From positions 1,550,001 to 1,614,000 of the forward strand of contig JAUIHT010000001.1 in assembly GCA_030432235.1 (NCBI GenBank): a DNA stretch of 64,000 nt, in the 5' to 3' direction. The DNA comes from Verrucomicrobiia bacterium (GTDB lineage Bacteria > Verrucomicrobiota > Verrucomicrobiia > Opitutales > Cerasicoccaceae). Position numbers and translations under genes: made by a program. Positions 1 to 10,000 of this stretch are shown piece after piece. Within the stretch, counting starts at the first letter, position 1. Every line of letters starts with the position of its first letter. The notes beneath the pieces were generated by a model that was not told the origin of the DNA, did not search any database, and saw nothing but the letters and a program-made list of their open reading frames with translations.

Positions 1-981
1 CCGGACTTCACCCTCATCTGGTTTATCACCTTGTGGGACTATTATTGGCAGACCGGAGAGACCGAGGCACTGCTCGCGCATCATGAGCAAGTGCAGCGTG
101 CCTTGAATTACTTTCGTGACTGGACGGACCCGCAATCCGGCCTCCTCACCTACGACGACCGCTACTGGCTGTTTCTGGACTGGACGGGGATATTCAAGGA
201 CGGCACGCCGACCCTCTATAATCTGTGGTTGCTCATAGCGCTGGATAAGCTGGTGGAGCTCTACCGTGTAGCCGAGCGGCCCGCCGATGCCGAGCCTCTG
301 GAAAAATGGGCTGCTGAGCTGCGTGGTGCACTGGGCGAATTGGTGGGGAAGGACGGCTTCATCCGCGACGGTATCGATCGCCAAGGCAAACGCGTGGAAA
401 GCACCTGCCTGCATAATCAGGTGCTCGCGTTGTACGCAGGTTTAGACGGCGTTTCCGCAGAGGTTGCAGAGGAAAAGCTCTTGTTGCCGTTTATTCGTCG
501 TGAATGGGTGCCCGAGGTGCATCCCTCGGCATATTGGATCACCTACGTTTTTTCCTATCTGATAAAAGCAGGCTACGAAGAGGAAGTCCTGGCTTATATC
601 AAGGAGCGCTGGCAGCCCATGGTGGGTCATGGAACCACGTGGGAAAACTTCGAACCGGTTATTGCCACGGAAAGTTTTTCACATGCCTGGTCGGCACATC
701 CGCTATTTCATTGTATGGCTACCGTGGGAGGAGTTCGGCAGGCCGCGCCCACCTGGAAGCGTATTCTCTTCCGTCCGGTTTTCCATGGAGATACCGGTGG
801 CGCGGTGATTCCTTCGCCGCATGGCCTTATCGAAAGTTCGTGGGAGCGCCTTGCGAACGAAAAAATCCATGTGACTCTCCGTCTTCCCGAGGGAGTTGAG
901 GCGGATGTATCGCTGTCCGGTTTGGCCCCGGAGGTTGTTTCGGGCTCGCGGGAGTGGGACATCGCGCTGATGACGGCCTAG
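1..981 (+). CDS. Alpha-L-rhamnosidase-like glycosidase (GH78), C-terminal part
   Basis: The reading frame is open to the left edge (Pro-Asp-Phe-Thr from base 1), so this is the 3' part of a longer gene; the TTG at 31 is not a real start. About 326 residues are visible. They resemble the end of the (alpha/alpha)6 catalytic barrel and the following small beta domain of GH78 rhamnosidases: an early DYYWQTGETEAL segment, a GTTWENF segment and the typical ESFSHAWSAHPLF segment, followed by beta-strand-rich sequence with ILFRPVF and IHVTLRLPEG. GH78 enzymes release terminal alpha-L-rhamnose from polysaccharides and glycosides. A signal peptide cannot be judged because the N-terminus is missing. It precedes an agarase/beta-glycosidase/sulfatase operon on the same strand, separated by 126 bases with a hairpin and an operator-like motif. 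The family is fairly sure; the substrate is not. Confidence 0.8.
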   Translation, partial: PDFTLIWFITLWDYYWQTGETEALLAHHEQVQRALNYFRDWTDPQSGLLTYDDRYWLFLDWTGIFKDGTPTLYNLWLLIALDKLVELYRVAERPADAEPLEKWAAELRGALGELVGKDGFIRDGIDRQGKRVESTCLHNQVLALYAGLDGVSAEVAEEKLLLPFIRREWVPEVHPSAYWITYVFSYLIKAGYEEEVLAYIKERWQPMVGHGTTWENFEPVIATESFSHAWSAHPLFHCMATVGGVRQAAPTWKRILFRPVFHGDTGGAVIPSPHGLIESSWERLANEKIHVTLRLPEGVEADVSLSGLAPEVVSGSREWDIALMTA

Positions 982-1032
982 GCCGCTTAGGGGAGAGTGC
1001 CTAGTTGAGATTTTTTTGCTTGAAATTATCTT

Positions 1033-1049
1033 AATCACACGTTTAATCA
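1033..1049 (+). promoter_or_regulatory. Operator-like 17-mer AATCACACGTTTAATCA
   Basis: The 17-mer lies 58 bases before the start of the GH50 gene. Near-identical copies occur at 6920-6936 (one mismatch, before the Verru_Chthon A gene) and, inverted, at 16830-16846 (one mismatch, between a LacI gene and a sulfatase gene). It contains the central CG common in LacI-family operators and a direct repeat of TTAATCA. Function is inferred from position and repetition only. Confidence 0.45.
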
Positions 1050-1060
1050 ATGGCATATCT

Positions 1061-1078
1061 CCTGAGTAAATGCTCAGG
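1061..1078. repeat. Inverted repeat CCTGAG-N6-CTCAGG upstream of the GH50 gene
   Basis: A perfect 6-bp stem with a 6-base loop lies 29 bases before the GH50 ATG and is followed by CTTTAAT. It could be a weak terminator for the rhamnosidase gene, a leader hairpin, or an operator. Nothing in the sequence decides between these. Confidence 0.35.
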
Positions 1079-1107
1079 CTTTAATCCAACCCCTTCCAGA
1101 ATACTCC

Positions 1108-3747
1108 ATGAATAGATCCCTGTTTATCCCACGTATTTACACGTCAATATCTCTGCTTTCCCTTGCTTTATTGACGACGCTGACCGCTAAAGCTCAGCCA
1201 AGCCTGATGCCTGCCAGCAGCGAGTCCCTGCAGGTGAGAGACGCTACCGCCGAATTAGTCGAGGTGGATGGTGAGTCGGCACTCAAGATGGAATTCGGCC
1301 CCAGTGAAAAGTACTCGAATGTGTTCATTCAGGCACCCGATGGCGTATGGGATTTATCCCAGTACGCCGGTATCGAAGCGGTGGTGACCAACCAAAGCGA
1401 CGAGATGCTGAAGTTCGGAATGCGCGTGGATAATAACCGGCCGAAAAACGAGCGGGCCTGGAATCAGACCGGTGCGAGAATCCAGCCGGGCGAAACGGCC
1501 ACGGTGCGCGTGACCTTCGGCATGGATTACGGCAAGCCTGGCTTTCAACTGGACCCTGCCTCGGTGGAGTCGGTGTTGTTTTTTATGGGTAAGAGCCCCA
1601 AGTCCAGCGCTGTTCTGCTGAAGAGCCTGAAGCCTTGGGGGACTGCCAGCGAGCAGGTCAATATCGATGATCTGAAGGGGACGGCGCCGCAAAGCTCCAT
1701 CCTTTTTGACTTCAAAGGGGCGAACCCGCTCCAGGGGGTCAAGGGTCTCGATTCGACCTATGAAGTGGAGGAGTATGAAGGTAAGCCGGCATTGAAGTTT
1801 ACTCTCGGCCATAACAACCCGTACCCGAATGTTTCCTTTACTCCGAGTGAGCCGCTGGATCTGTCCGCCTACGAAAGCATCGAGTTCGACATCGTCAACC
1901 TGAACGACGAATCCGTCGGTATCGGTGCGCGTGTGGACAACCCCAATGCCACCGGTCGTTCCAACTCCAATAGTGGCTCGGTAACGCTGGACCCGGGCCA
2001 GTCCGGCACGCTTACTGTCAAGTTTTACCGCACCTATGCGGAGGATATCAAAAGCCAGTTGAAGGGGCTCGACTATACACCTTGGGGGCCTCGCGGTCGG
2101 CGTGGCAGCTCGATCAATCCGGCTTACATCGTGAGGATGAACGTCTTTATGAACAAGCCGCATCAGGACCACAGCTTTGTCATTACTGCGGTCCGTGCCG
2201 CCGGCAAGTTCGATCCTGACAGCCTGAGCAAGCCTGAGCCCTTTTTTCCGTACGTTGATAAGTACGGCCAGTATATCCACCAGGATTGGCCTGACAAAAT
2301 TCATTCGGATGAAGACTTCGCTGCCATTCGCGCGCGCGAAGAAAAGTCGATGAACGATTTTCCCAAGCCCGAGGATTGGGACAAATACGGTGGCTGGGCG
2401 ACCGGCCCTCAGCTTGAAGCCACGGGTAATTTCTACACCACGCGCTGGAACGATGCCTGGTATTTGGTCGATCCGGAAGGCCACTTGTTTTTCTCTCTCG
2501 GCATGGATGTCATCCAGGCCCGGGGCTCGACCTTCATCGGAGAGGAGACCGGGCGCGAGGGCTGGTTTGCTGATGAGCCTTGGCTGAACGAGCCGGAAAT
2601 GGCCCAGTACAAATCCACCGGCAAATCCGTGCGTGGTGACTACGGCGGCGTCGAGGCAACGACCTTCGAGTTTTACTCTGCCAACCTCCACCGCAAATAT
2701 GGCCCGGACTGGCGCCAGACCTGGCTGGAGGTTACCCCGCATCGCCTGATGAACTGGGGCTTCAACACCATCGGCAACTGGTCCGATCCCGAGCTTCTCC
2801 AGCAGGCGCAGATCCCGTACACGCACTGGGTGCACTACTGGCCGCCGAGCAAGATGGGCGGCCCCAAGCCCGTGCCCGATCCCTTTGACCCCAACTTTTA
2901 CGAGGCCGTCCGCAAACGCGCGGAGACGATGACCCGCGGCACCACCGACGATCCCTACTGCATCGGATACTTCGTGGACAACGAGCTGTCGTGGGGCGAC
3001 GAAACCGAGATGGCCCGACAGGCTCTCGCCGCCGGCGCCAAGATGTATGCCAAGCAGGCCCTGGTTGAAAGCTTACAGGCACAGTACAGCGATATCGCCG
3101 CACTCAACACGGCGTGGGGTACTGACATTGCCAGTTGGGATGCGTTGTTGAAAAAGCCGGTCAAGGATGTGCCGGACACACAACAGGCAAAGGCGGACCT
3201 GCTTGCCTTCAATGAAAAGCTCTTGAGCACCTACTTTGAAAAGGTTCGTGACGCAGTCAAATCCGTGGCTCCGGACAAGCTTTACCTGGGTTGCCGCTTT
3301 GCCGACAACAATCCGCTGGTGGTCAAAGTCGCAGCGGAATACTGCGACGTGGTTTCCTTCAACATCTACCGTGGCTCGGTCGCTTCCTGGAAGCCGCCGT
3401 ACGCTATCGATAAGCCTGTAATTATCGGCGAATACCACTTCGGAGCAACAGACCGCGGCGTCTTCGGCCCGGGCTTGCGCGGTGCGAAAACGACGGAGCG
3501 ACGCGTCGAGATGTACCGCAATTACATCGACGGCGCGATCAAGAACCCGATTTTTGTCGGCGCGCACTGGTTCCAACTGATGGATGAGCCGGTTTCCGGC
3601 CGCACACTGGAAGGGGAGAATCACGGCATTGGTTTCCTCACCATCACGGACACGCCTTATCAGGTGATGATCGATGCTTCCCGCGACGCCGCCAATAGTC
3701 TTTACGACATGCGGTCCAACCCGACTAAGCTCACCCTCAACCAGTAG
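1108..3747 (+). CDS. Secreted GH50-like beta-agarase with two N-terminal CBM-like modules
   Basis: An 879-residue protein with a Sec signal peptide (residues 1-29, ending AKAQ). Residues about 40-170 and 195-365 are two related beta-sandwich modules of the CBM-like type seen N-terminal in GH50 agarases; both carry a 'LS.Y..IE' segment and a 'RVDN' strand end, which suggests an internal duplication. The catalytic TIM barrel follows from about 420: WYLVDPEGHLFFSLGMD, the RLMNWGFNTIGNWSDPE segment, YFVDNE with likely acid/base E626, and VIIGEYHFGA with likely nucleophile E775. GH50 enzymes cleave beta-1,4 bonds of agarose. It is first in a tight three-gene operon with a GH1 glycosidase (2-base gap) and a sulfatase, which fits an agar/porphyran-like sulfated galactan. 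The family is likely; the exact substrate could be a related galactan. Confidence 0.75.
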   Translation: MNRSLFIPRIYTSISLLSLALLTTLTAKAQPSLMPASSESLQVRDATAELVEVDGESALKMEFGPSEKYSNVFIQAPDGVWDLSQYAGIEAVVTNQSDEMLKFGMRVDNNRPKNERAWNQTGARIQPGETATVRVTFGMDYGKPGFQLDPASVESVLFFMGKSPKSSAVLLKSLKPWGTASEQVNIDDLKGTAPQSSILFDFKGANPLQGVKGLDSTYEVEEYEGKPALKFTLGHNNPYPNVSFTPSEPLDLSAYESIEFDIVNLNDESVGIGARVDNPNATGRSNSNSGSVTLDPGQSGTLTVKFYRTYAEDIKSQLKGLDYTPWGPRGRRGSSINPAYIVRMNVFMNKPHQDHSFVITAVRAAGKFDPDSLSKPEPFFPYVDKYGQYIHQDWPDKIHSDEDFAAIRAREEKSMNDFPKPEDWDKYGGWATGPQLEATGNFYTTRWNDAWYLVDPEGHLFFSLGMDVIQARGSTFIGEETGREGWFADEPWLNEPEMAQYKSTGKSVRGDYGGVEATTFEFYSANLHRKYGPDWRQTWLEVTPHRLMNWGFNTIGNWSDPELLQQAQIPYTHWVHYWPPSKMGGPKPVPDPFDPNFYEAVRKRAETMTRGTTDDPYCIGYFVDNELSWGDETEMARQALAAGAKMYAKQALVESLQAQYSDIAALNTAWGTDIASWDALLKKPVKDVPDTQQAKADLLAFNEKLLSTYFEKVRDAVKSVAPDKLYLGCRFADNNPLVVKVAAEYCDVVSFNIYRGSVASWKPPYAIDKPVIIGEYHFGATDRGVFGPGLRGAKTTERRVEMYRNYIDGAIKNPIFVGAHWFQLMDEPVSGRTLEGENHGIGFLTITDTPYQVMIDASRDAANSLYDMRSNPTKLTLNQ

Positions 3748-3749
3748 GC

Positions 3750-5225
3750 ATGAGTGTGGACGGGGACGCTTCCACCCGCGCGAACGCTTTCCCGGAGACT
3801 TTTCTCTGGGGCTCGGCTTCGTCGGCCTACCAGATTGAGGGGGCCTGGGACACGCATGGGCGTGGTCCGTCCGTCTGGGATGCGTTCAGCCAGACGCCGG
3901 GCAAGGTAACCAACGGCGAGACCGGTGACGTGGCCTGCGACCATTATGGGCGATATCAGGAAGATGTCGCCTTGATGGCGCGGGTGGGCCTGCAGGCCTA
4001 TCGCTTTTCCGTGTCGTGGTCACGGATTCTGCCCGAGGGCGTGGGCACGATTAATCGGGAGGGCCTGGATTTCTACGACCGTCTGGTGGATGCGCTTCTG
4101 GCCGAGGGCATTGAACCGTGGGTGACACTGTTCCATTGGGATTTTCCGCAGGCGCTATTCCAACGGGGTGGGTGGCTCAATCCTGACAGCCCGCACTGGT
4201 TCGCCGAGTACACCCAGGTCGTGGTCGACCGTCTCAGCGATCGTGTCCAGCGGTGGATGACCTTGAACGAGCCGCAGTGCTTTATCAGTCTCGGGCACCA
4301 GTCCGGTTATCATGCCCCGGGGCTGAAGCTGAGACTGGCAGATGTGCTGTTGGCAGGGCATCACGCATTGTTGGCGCATGGGCTGTCCGTGCAAACCATA
4401 CGCGCGCGCGCCCACAGCGAGCCCAAGGTCGGTTGGGCTCCCTGCGGCATTGGCAATTATCCGGTAACGGATTCCCCGGAAGACATCGAGGCGGCGCGCA
4501 AAGGCACCTTTTCGATCAAGGAGGGTTCGCTCTGGAACACGACCTGGTGGTGCGACCCGGTTTACCTGGGATGCTATCCGGAGGAAGGCCTGGCGGCCTA
4601 CGGTGCGGACGTCCCTTCTATCGGCCCGGACGACATGGACACCATTTGCCAGCCCCTGGACTTTTTCGGCTGCAACATCTATTCCGCCAAGCCCACGCGG
4701 GCAGGGGAGGGTGGCAAGCCCGAGGTGATTCGGCATGCTCCGGGCACACGCGAAGTGCTCTTTCCTCTGTCCATGGAACCAGAAGCGTTCTATTGGTTGC
4801 CGAAGTTTTTCCAGGAGCGCTACGAGCTGCCCATTGCCATTACCGAGAACGGTATGGCCTGTATGGAGTGGCCCAGCCTCGACGGCAAGGTGCATGACCC
4901 GATGCGCATCGATTTCATCGAGCGCTATCTGTTGCAACTGCGCCGCGCCATTCAGGACGGCGTGGATGTTCTTGGGTATTTTTATTGGTCGATTCTGGAC
5001 AACTTTGAATGGAGCAAGGGCTATAGCCATCGGTTCGGCTTAACGCATGTCGATTACGACACGCTACGCCGGACGCTCAAGGACTCCGCCCACTGGTATA
5101 GCTGGGTCATCGAAAGCAACGGTGCACTTCTCGGCTCCGAAGCAGTACCGCCCCCTACCCATTCGCATCGACAAGGGAAAAGCCTGCCTGAGCTTGTCAA
5201 CGTGTCTGGCCAGGACTCAGTATGA
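3750..5225 (+). CDS. GH1 family beta-glycosidase
   Basis: This 491-residue protein covers a complete GH1 barrel (usual length 440-500). Visible hallmarks are the N-terminal FLWGSASSAYQIEGA signature, the acid/base E174 in TLNEP and the nucleophile E366 in ITENG, then YFYWSILDNFEWSKGY near the C-terminus. There is no signal peptide, so it probably acts in the cytoplasm on imported di- or oligosaccharides. The ATG lies 2 bases after the GH50 stop and the gene overlaps the following sulfatase ATG by 4 bases, so translation of all three is probably coupled. Beta-glucosidase, beta-galactosidase and 6-phospho activities all occur in GH1. Given the agarase upstream, a beta-galactosidase-like role on agar oligosaccharides is plausible but inferred. 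Confidence 0.93.
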   Translation: MSVDGDASTRANAFPETFLWGSASSAYQIEGAWDTHGRGPSVWDAFSQTPGKVTNGETGDVACDHYGRYQEDVALMARVGLQAYRFSVSWSRILPEGVGTINREGLDFYDRLVDALLAEGIEPWVTLFHWDFPQALFQRGGWLNPDSPHWFAEYTQVVVDRLSDRVQRWMTLNEPQCFISLGHQSGYHAPGLKLRLADVLLAGHHALLAHGLSVQTIRARAHSEPKVGWAPCGIGNYPVTDSPEDIEAARKGTFSIKEGSLWNTTWWCDPVYLGCYPEEGLAAYGADVPSIGPDDMDTICQPLDFFGCNIYSAKPTRAGEGGKPEVIRHAPGTREVLFPLSMEPEAFYWLPKFFQERYELPIAITENGMACMEWPSLDGKVHDPMRIDFIERYLLQLRRAIQDGVDVLGYFYWSILDNFEWSKGYSHRFGLTHVDYDTLRRTLKDSAHWYSWVIESNGALLGSEAVPPPTHSHRQGKSLPELVNVSGQDSV

Positions 5226-6850
5226 AGGAAATGAGTAAAGCCCCGCTAAACGTTATTTGGATTTCCCTGGAGGATACCTCTCCCCGGTTTGGTTGTTATG
5301 GCGACACGGTGGCGCGTACGCCTAATATCGACCGGCTGGCCGCCGAGGGCACACGATTTCCGAACGCCTTTTCCCCCGCGCCGGTGTGCTCGCCCAGCCG
5401 TTTGGCTGTGATTACGGGCCGTTACGCCACAGAGCAAGGTGGCCATCACATGCGTACCACCGCCTACGCCAATTACGACGCCAGTGTGGAAGCGGCAGGC
5501 CGTACTCCGTACTGCGCGGTGCCGTACGCTCACGTCAAATGCCTGACTGAAACGCTGCGTTCCGCCGGTTACTTTTGCACCAACAACGGCAAGACCGACT
5601 ACAACATGCCAACGCCATTTGCTGCCTGGGACCGTAACCGCAATAACGGCCCCTGGGAAGAAACTCACTGGCGTGCACGGCCCGATCCCGAACAGCCCTT
5701 CTTTGCCGTCTTTAATCTGGAGAGCTCCCATGAGAGCTGCATGTGGCCTGAAAAGGCGCTCCCGGCCCAAACCCATCCCGCCGATGTCGAGGTGCCGCCT
5801 TTCCTGGTCGATACGCCCGAGACCCGCGCGGCTATTGCGCGGCAGTACGATAACATCGCCTACAACGACGAATTCGTCGGCAGGATACTTAGCGAATTGG
5901 AAGAGGACGGCCTGGCGAAAAACACCGTCGTCTTCCTGTGGTCGGACCATGGCGAGGGTCTGCCGCGGGCTAAGCGTTTCCTTTACGATTCCGGTACGCG
6001 CGTGCCGATGATCGTGCGCTGGCCGGGTAAGGTTCTGGAAGGTGTGACCAACGAGCGCTTGGTCAGCCTGCTTGATTTGCCGGCGACCACGATGAGCCTG
6101 CTTGGCTTCCCGCTGCCCGCTGATTACTCAGGCGCGCCTTTCATCGGCCCCGCCGAACGCCCGCGCGAAGCTTGCTTCTCGCATGCAGACCGCTTCGATG
6201 CGGATTACCTGAAAAACCGCAGCGTCCGCACGGAGCGATACCGCTATATCCGCAATTACTACGACGGTCGCGAGCGCTACGGGCATATGGATTACCGTGG
6301 CCGGCATGACGCCATGCGCGCCATCCGCGCTGCCCAGATTCGTGGTGAAACTACGCCCGCCATCGACACGCCTTTTCCCCCGGAGGAGCTTTTCGATGTC
6401 GTCGAAGATCCGCATCAAATGAATAACCTGGCCGCGGTGCCGGCCATGCAGGATGTCCTGCTGGAGTTGCGTGAGCGCCTGGAACAATGGCAGCTTCGTC
6501 ACGACCCGTACCTGAACACTCCCGAGGCGGAAATTGCGCAACGCTTTTGGCCCGGTGGAGTTCAACCGGATACCCTGACGCCCCAGGTGGTGTTGTACGA
6601 TCTCGACTGCCTCGAAGGCAGAGTTGTGGACCAGGATATCAATGGCCCCGGGCCGGTTCTCCTGCAACTGCACTGCCTGACCGAAGGCGCAACCGTGGCC
6701 TATCGCTTTCACCCCGAAGCCCCCTGGACGATTTATCGCGAAGCCCTGCGCCTGGAAGCCGGTGACCGCAGCATCGAGCTCTGTGCCGAGCGCTACGGCT
6801 TCAAAACCTCGCCAGTGCGTACGCTCAAGATTCAGTTAAGTGCCTCCTGA
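5222..6850 (+). CDS. Sulfatase (S1 family, Cys-type)
   Basis: A 542-residue sulfatase. The formylglycine motif is C56-S-P-S-R60, followed by the usual ITGRYATEQGGH segment. Metal-binding features include LED near residue 17 and WSDHGEG in the middle of the protein. No signal peptide is present, and the 4-base ATGA overlap with the upstream GH1 gene fixes the start (an in-frame ATG at 5231 is an alternative), so a cytoplasmic enzyme is predicted. The Cys needs conversion to formylglycine by a maturase, which is not encoded here. The C-terminal ~90 residues are an extra region after the usual sulfatase fold. In the operon it would desulfate oligosaccharides released by the agarase. The sulfatase subfamily cannot be assigned by eye. 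Confidence 0.92.
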   Translation: MKEMSKAPLNVIWISLEDTSPRFGCYGDTVARTPNIDRLAAEGTRFPNAFSPAPVCSPSRLAVITGRYATEQGGHHMRTTAYANYDASVEAAGRTPYCAVPYAHVKCLTETLRSAGYFCTNNGKTDYNMPTPFAAWDRNRNNGPWEETHWRARPDPEQPFFAVFNLESSHESCMWPEKALPAQTHPADVEVPPFLVDTPETRAAIARQYDNIAYNDEFVGRILSELEEDGLAKNTVVFLWSDHGEGLPRAKRFLYDSGTRVPMIVRWPGKVLEGVTNERLVSLLDLPATTMSLLGFPLPADYSGAPFIGPAERPREACFSHADRFDADYLKNRSVRTERYRYIRNYYDGRERYGHMDYRGRHDAMRAIRAAQIRGETTPAIDTPFPPEELFDVVEDPHQMNNLAAVPAMQDVLLELRERLEQWQLRHDPYLNTPEAEIAQRFWPGGVQPDTLTPQVVLYDLDCLEGRVVDQDINGPGPVLLQLHCLTEGATVAYRFHPEAPWTIYREALRLEAGDRSIELCAERYGFKTSPVRTLKIQLSAS

Positions 6851-6919
6851 GTTGAGATAACATTCCGAGCGATCCCGGTTCGGGTATAAAAACTCGCAAT
6901 ATTAGCTTGAAAATCTATG

Positions 6920-6936
6920 AATCACACGTTAAATCA
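6920..6936 (+). promoter_or_regulatory. Operator-like 17-mer AATCACACGTTAAATCA
   Basis: This is the second copy of the motif at 1033-1049 (one mismatch), 93 bases before the likely ATG of the Verru_Chthon A gene, in a 178-base intergenic region that otherwise shows only AT-rich sequence. Its right half, CGTTAAATCA, recurs in the palindrome at 19416-19433. Confidence 0.4.
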
Positions 6937-7028
6937 CATCTATTCCAATTCGCTGATTTATACCCCGAAGATTTAACTGATTGGTACCCCTAGCATTAAC
7001 GGCATTTTTGCCGATATTACTTGATAAG

Positions 7029-10000
7029 ATGCCCCGTAGACCCCAGCAGACCCGATGCGGATTTGCGCTCATCGTTGCGATGGTGCTGCTCTCGTTTGTC
7101 TTGTTGCTGATGCTTTCGCTGTCGAGCCTGGTTAATATCGAGCTCTCCAGCACGTCCCAGCAACGTGCCATGCTGGAGGCGGAGACCAACGCCCTGCTGG
7201 CGGTTAACCTGGCGCTGGGGGATCTGCAAAAGTATGCCGGGCCCGACCAGCGCGTGACCGCACGCGCGGACGTTCTCGGTGGCACCAATAGCGTTTACTG
7301 GACCGGTGTTTGGTCTGCCGAGCCGGATGCGAGCGGTACTCAGTCAGCGATAAAAGATCGTGCGCCGTTGAAGTGGCTGGTCAGCGAACCAGGCGCAAGT
7401 GACGGTGAATTACCTGACCCGGTTGGCTTCGCTCCGGAGGAAGATCCAATCACGTTACTTGACACGCGTACGAACACCACCGACCCGGTCGAGGAGGGTG
7501 ATCTCATTCAATTAACCAAGCAGCCGGTGAGCGGCGGCCAGGGAGCAGTCAATGGCTACTACGCCTACTGGGTGGCCGACGACGGGGTGAAGGCCAGCGT
7601 GGCACTGCCCGTCGATGAGACGACAACCACCACCAGCTCCAACCTGGAAGCGCGTAATCCGCGCCGTATGGCCCTCGATGCCGTCAGCGATGACTTCGCC
7701 GCTCTGCTCAAGAACGAGAGCGATCCGCAGGCCTACACCGATAACATTGAGCGCCTTGGTTTGCCCGTTGATATGGCCGGGGTGACGCAGGTGCTTGATG
7801 GAAATGAGGAACTCGTCCGTGAACACTTCCACGATCTCACCACCATCGCGCGCGGCGTCCAGGCGAACGTCCGCGACGGCGGTTTGAAGAAAGACCTCAC
7901 TGCCGCCTTCAGCGACGATGCGGAGTTCTCCAAGTTGCTCGCCTTCCACGGAAGCGACCAGATATTCGATCACCAAGGGCCGACTCAAACGGCCAAGGAT
8001 CCCGGCGGCCCCGAGTGGGCGCAGCTGCGCTCCTTCTTTGAATTGCGCCCCGACGCCACCGGCCAGATAAGCCCGCGTCCGCAGCTCGACGACCAGATGG
8101 GCGTCTACCCGGTCATCTCACATTTCTCCCTGCACCAGCACCTACTCGTTTATCAGGAAAGTCCCGGTAGCACCACCTATGTGCCACGCCTGTGCATTTT
8201 TCCCATCGTTGTCCTTTGGAACCCCTACGATACGCCTATCGAAGCGACGACTTATTACATGAAATTAGCCAGCTATAATTGGGCCACTGGCCTGAAAGAG
8301 CAGTTTGAGCAAGACATTAGTCCGCGTATCTACCTCACTCAGGACGATGGTAAGCCGGAAACCATCTCCAATAGTGGTAATGCTCCTTACTATCGAGAAG
8401 CGCCTACCTTCGAAAACACGAAAGAGCCCTACCGGTTTGTTATCAATGCTCCGACGATTCAGCCGGGAGAGGCTCTCATTTTCTCTCCTGGCCAGATCGA
8501 CGAAATGCCCTCCAATCCGGCGGAATCAGTAGAGTTGAGTCTCGGCTTCAACGATGGCATGTACTATTATCGCGAAAGCCCTGGGCGCTTCGTCAATATC
8601 GATCTGAATAACAACCCCCTCTTCGAAGTCAGCGATTTCGCCTTCAACTTGCACAACGCCAATTACATTCGCCTGACTCTTGCTACAGGAAGCATTGCCA
8701 ATTTGGATGACGAAAATTTCCTCCAGCATGTTTCGGGCATGAATTATTTTATCAAGGGTTCTGGAGGTGGCTTAGGGCCAACAAAATTCGCTGCCACCAA
8801 TGCAAATCTTATACGAGATAATGATCTAAGCGAAGTTCAGAATGCCATTACTTTTGGTCATCCTGCCTTAACCGGAGTTGCGGAATTCCCCGGCGCGGGA
8901 ATTTTCATGCATTTGAAGATGGTAGAAAATTTCGCTGAGGTGAATAACAACGACAAGCTCGATAGTAGCTTGCGGAAATACTTGCCTTACATCCGAAGCT
9001 TGGCCAACTACAACCCCCGGGCCCCACGCTCCAGTAAAAGTCCACTGGAAAATGCCCAGCTCGACAGCGACATGGGGTTTAATCCTTCCTATTTTGGAGT
9101 TGAGGAGGCCTACAAGGCAGGAGGTCCGGCAAACCATTCTTACAAGACATTTAATCCAGGTGATACCAGTATTGCATTAGGGTACAGCGATAACCCCTCT
9201 AATTTTGTCGGAGATGGCTGGAGTCTCTTTGATATTCCTCAGGATGGCAGTTACTTCTTGTCCGTCGGTGACTTCTCACAGGCGAATCTGTCGCAGCCTT
9301 TCAATCGACCACCCACGATACGTCCATTTCAGGACTACTTGAAAAAACCTGCCGCATCCTACAACATTCAGAACACTTGGCCAGCCTATGCCATAGGCAA
9401 TTCACTGCAGGACCCGCGCATTCCCGCCGGCCAGTTAGTGCGTGATGTCTGGCCGGATGGTAATAAAAGTTCTGAAGGTGACGGCTATTATCATTACGAT
9501 GTGTCCTATCTGCTAAACGATGTGCTTTGGGATCAGTATTTCCTCTCGGCCTATGACAGCACCACGTTGGATAGTCTGAATCGGCGTTACGACCTCGATA
9601 GCGACTTCGCTTTCGGCTTCGACGAATCCGCAGGCGACTTATTGGTCAACGGCTCGTTCAATGTCAATTCGACCTCGGTAGAGGCTTGGAAAGCCTTTCT
9701 CTCCAGCGCCCTCGGAGTTGAGATTGTCTATGAAGGGGGCACCTTTTACAGCCAGACAGACGTCCCGCTCCTACGGACGGGGAAACCACAGAACGCTGAT
9801 GCACCGAACGACCGTAGCAACGACACCGACGAGGTCTACAATGGCTTCCTCACTTTGGATGAGGACGATATCGAAGCGCTGGCCGTGGCTATTGTGGAGC
9901 AAGTCAAGCAGCGCGGGCCCTTCATCTCCTTGTCACACTTCATCAACCGTGTCGTGGCCGATCCCGACTATCGTTCGACAAAGGAGGGCACTTTCGCCGG

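Noticed and set aside
1354-2835. Long open frame (493 codons) on the minus strand inside the GH50 gene
   Set aside because: It is a shadow of the GC-rich coding sequence; the translated sequence has no family motif and the plus-strand frame carries clear catalytic segments.
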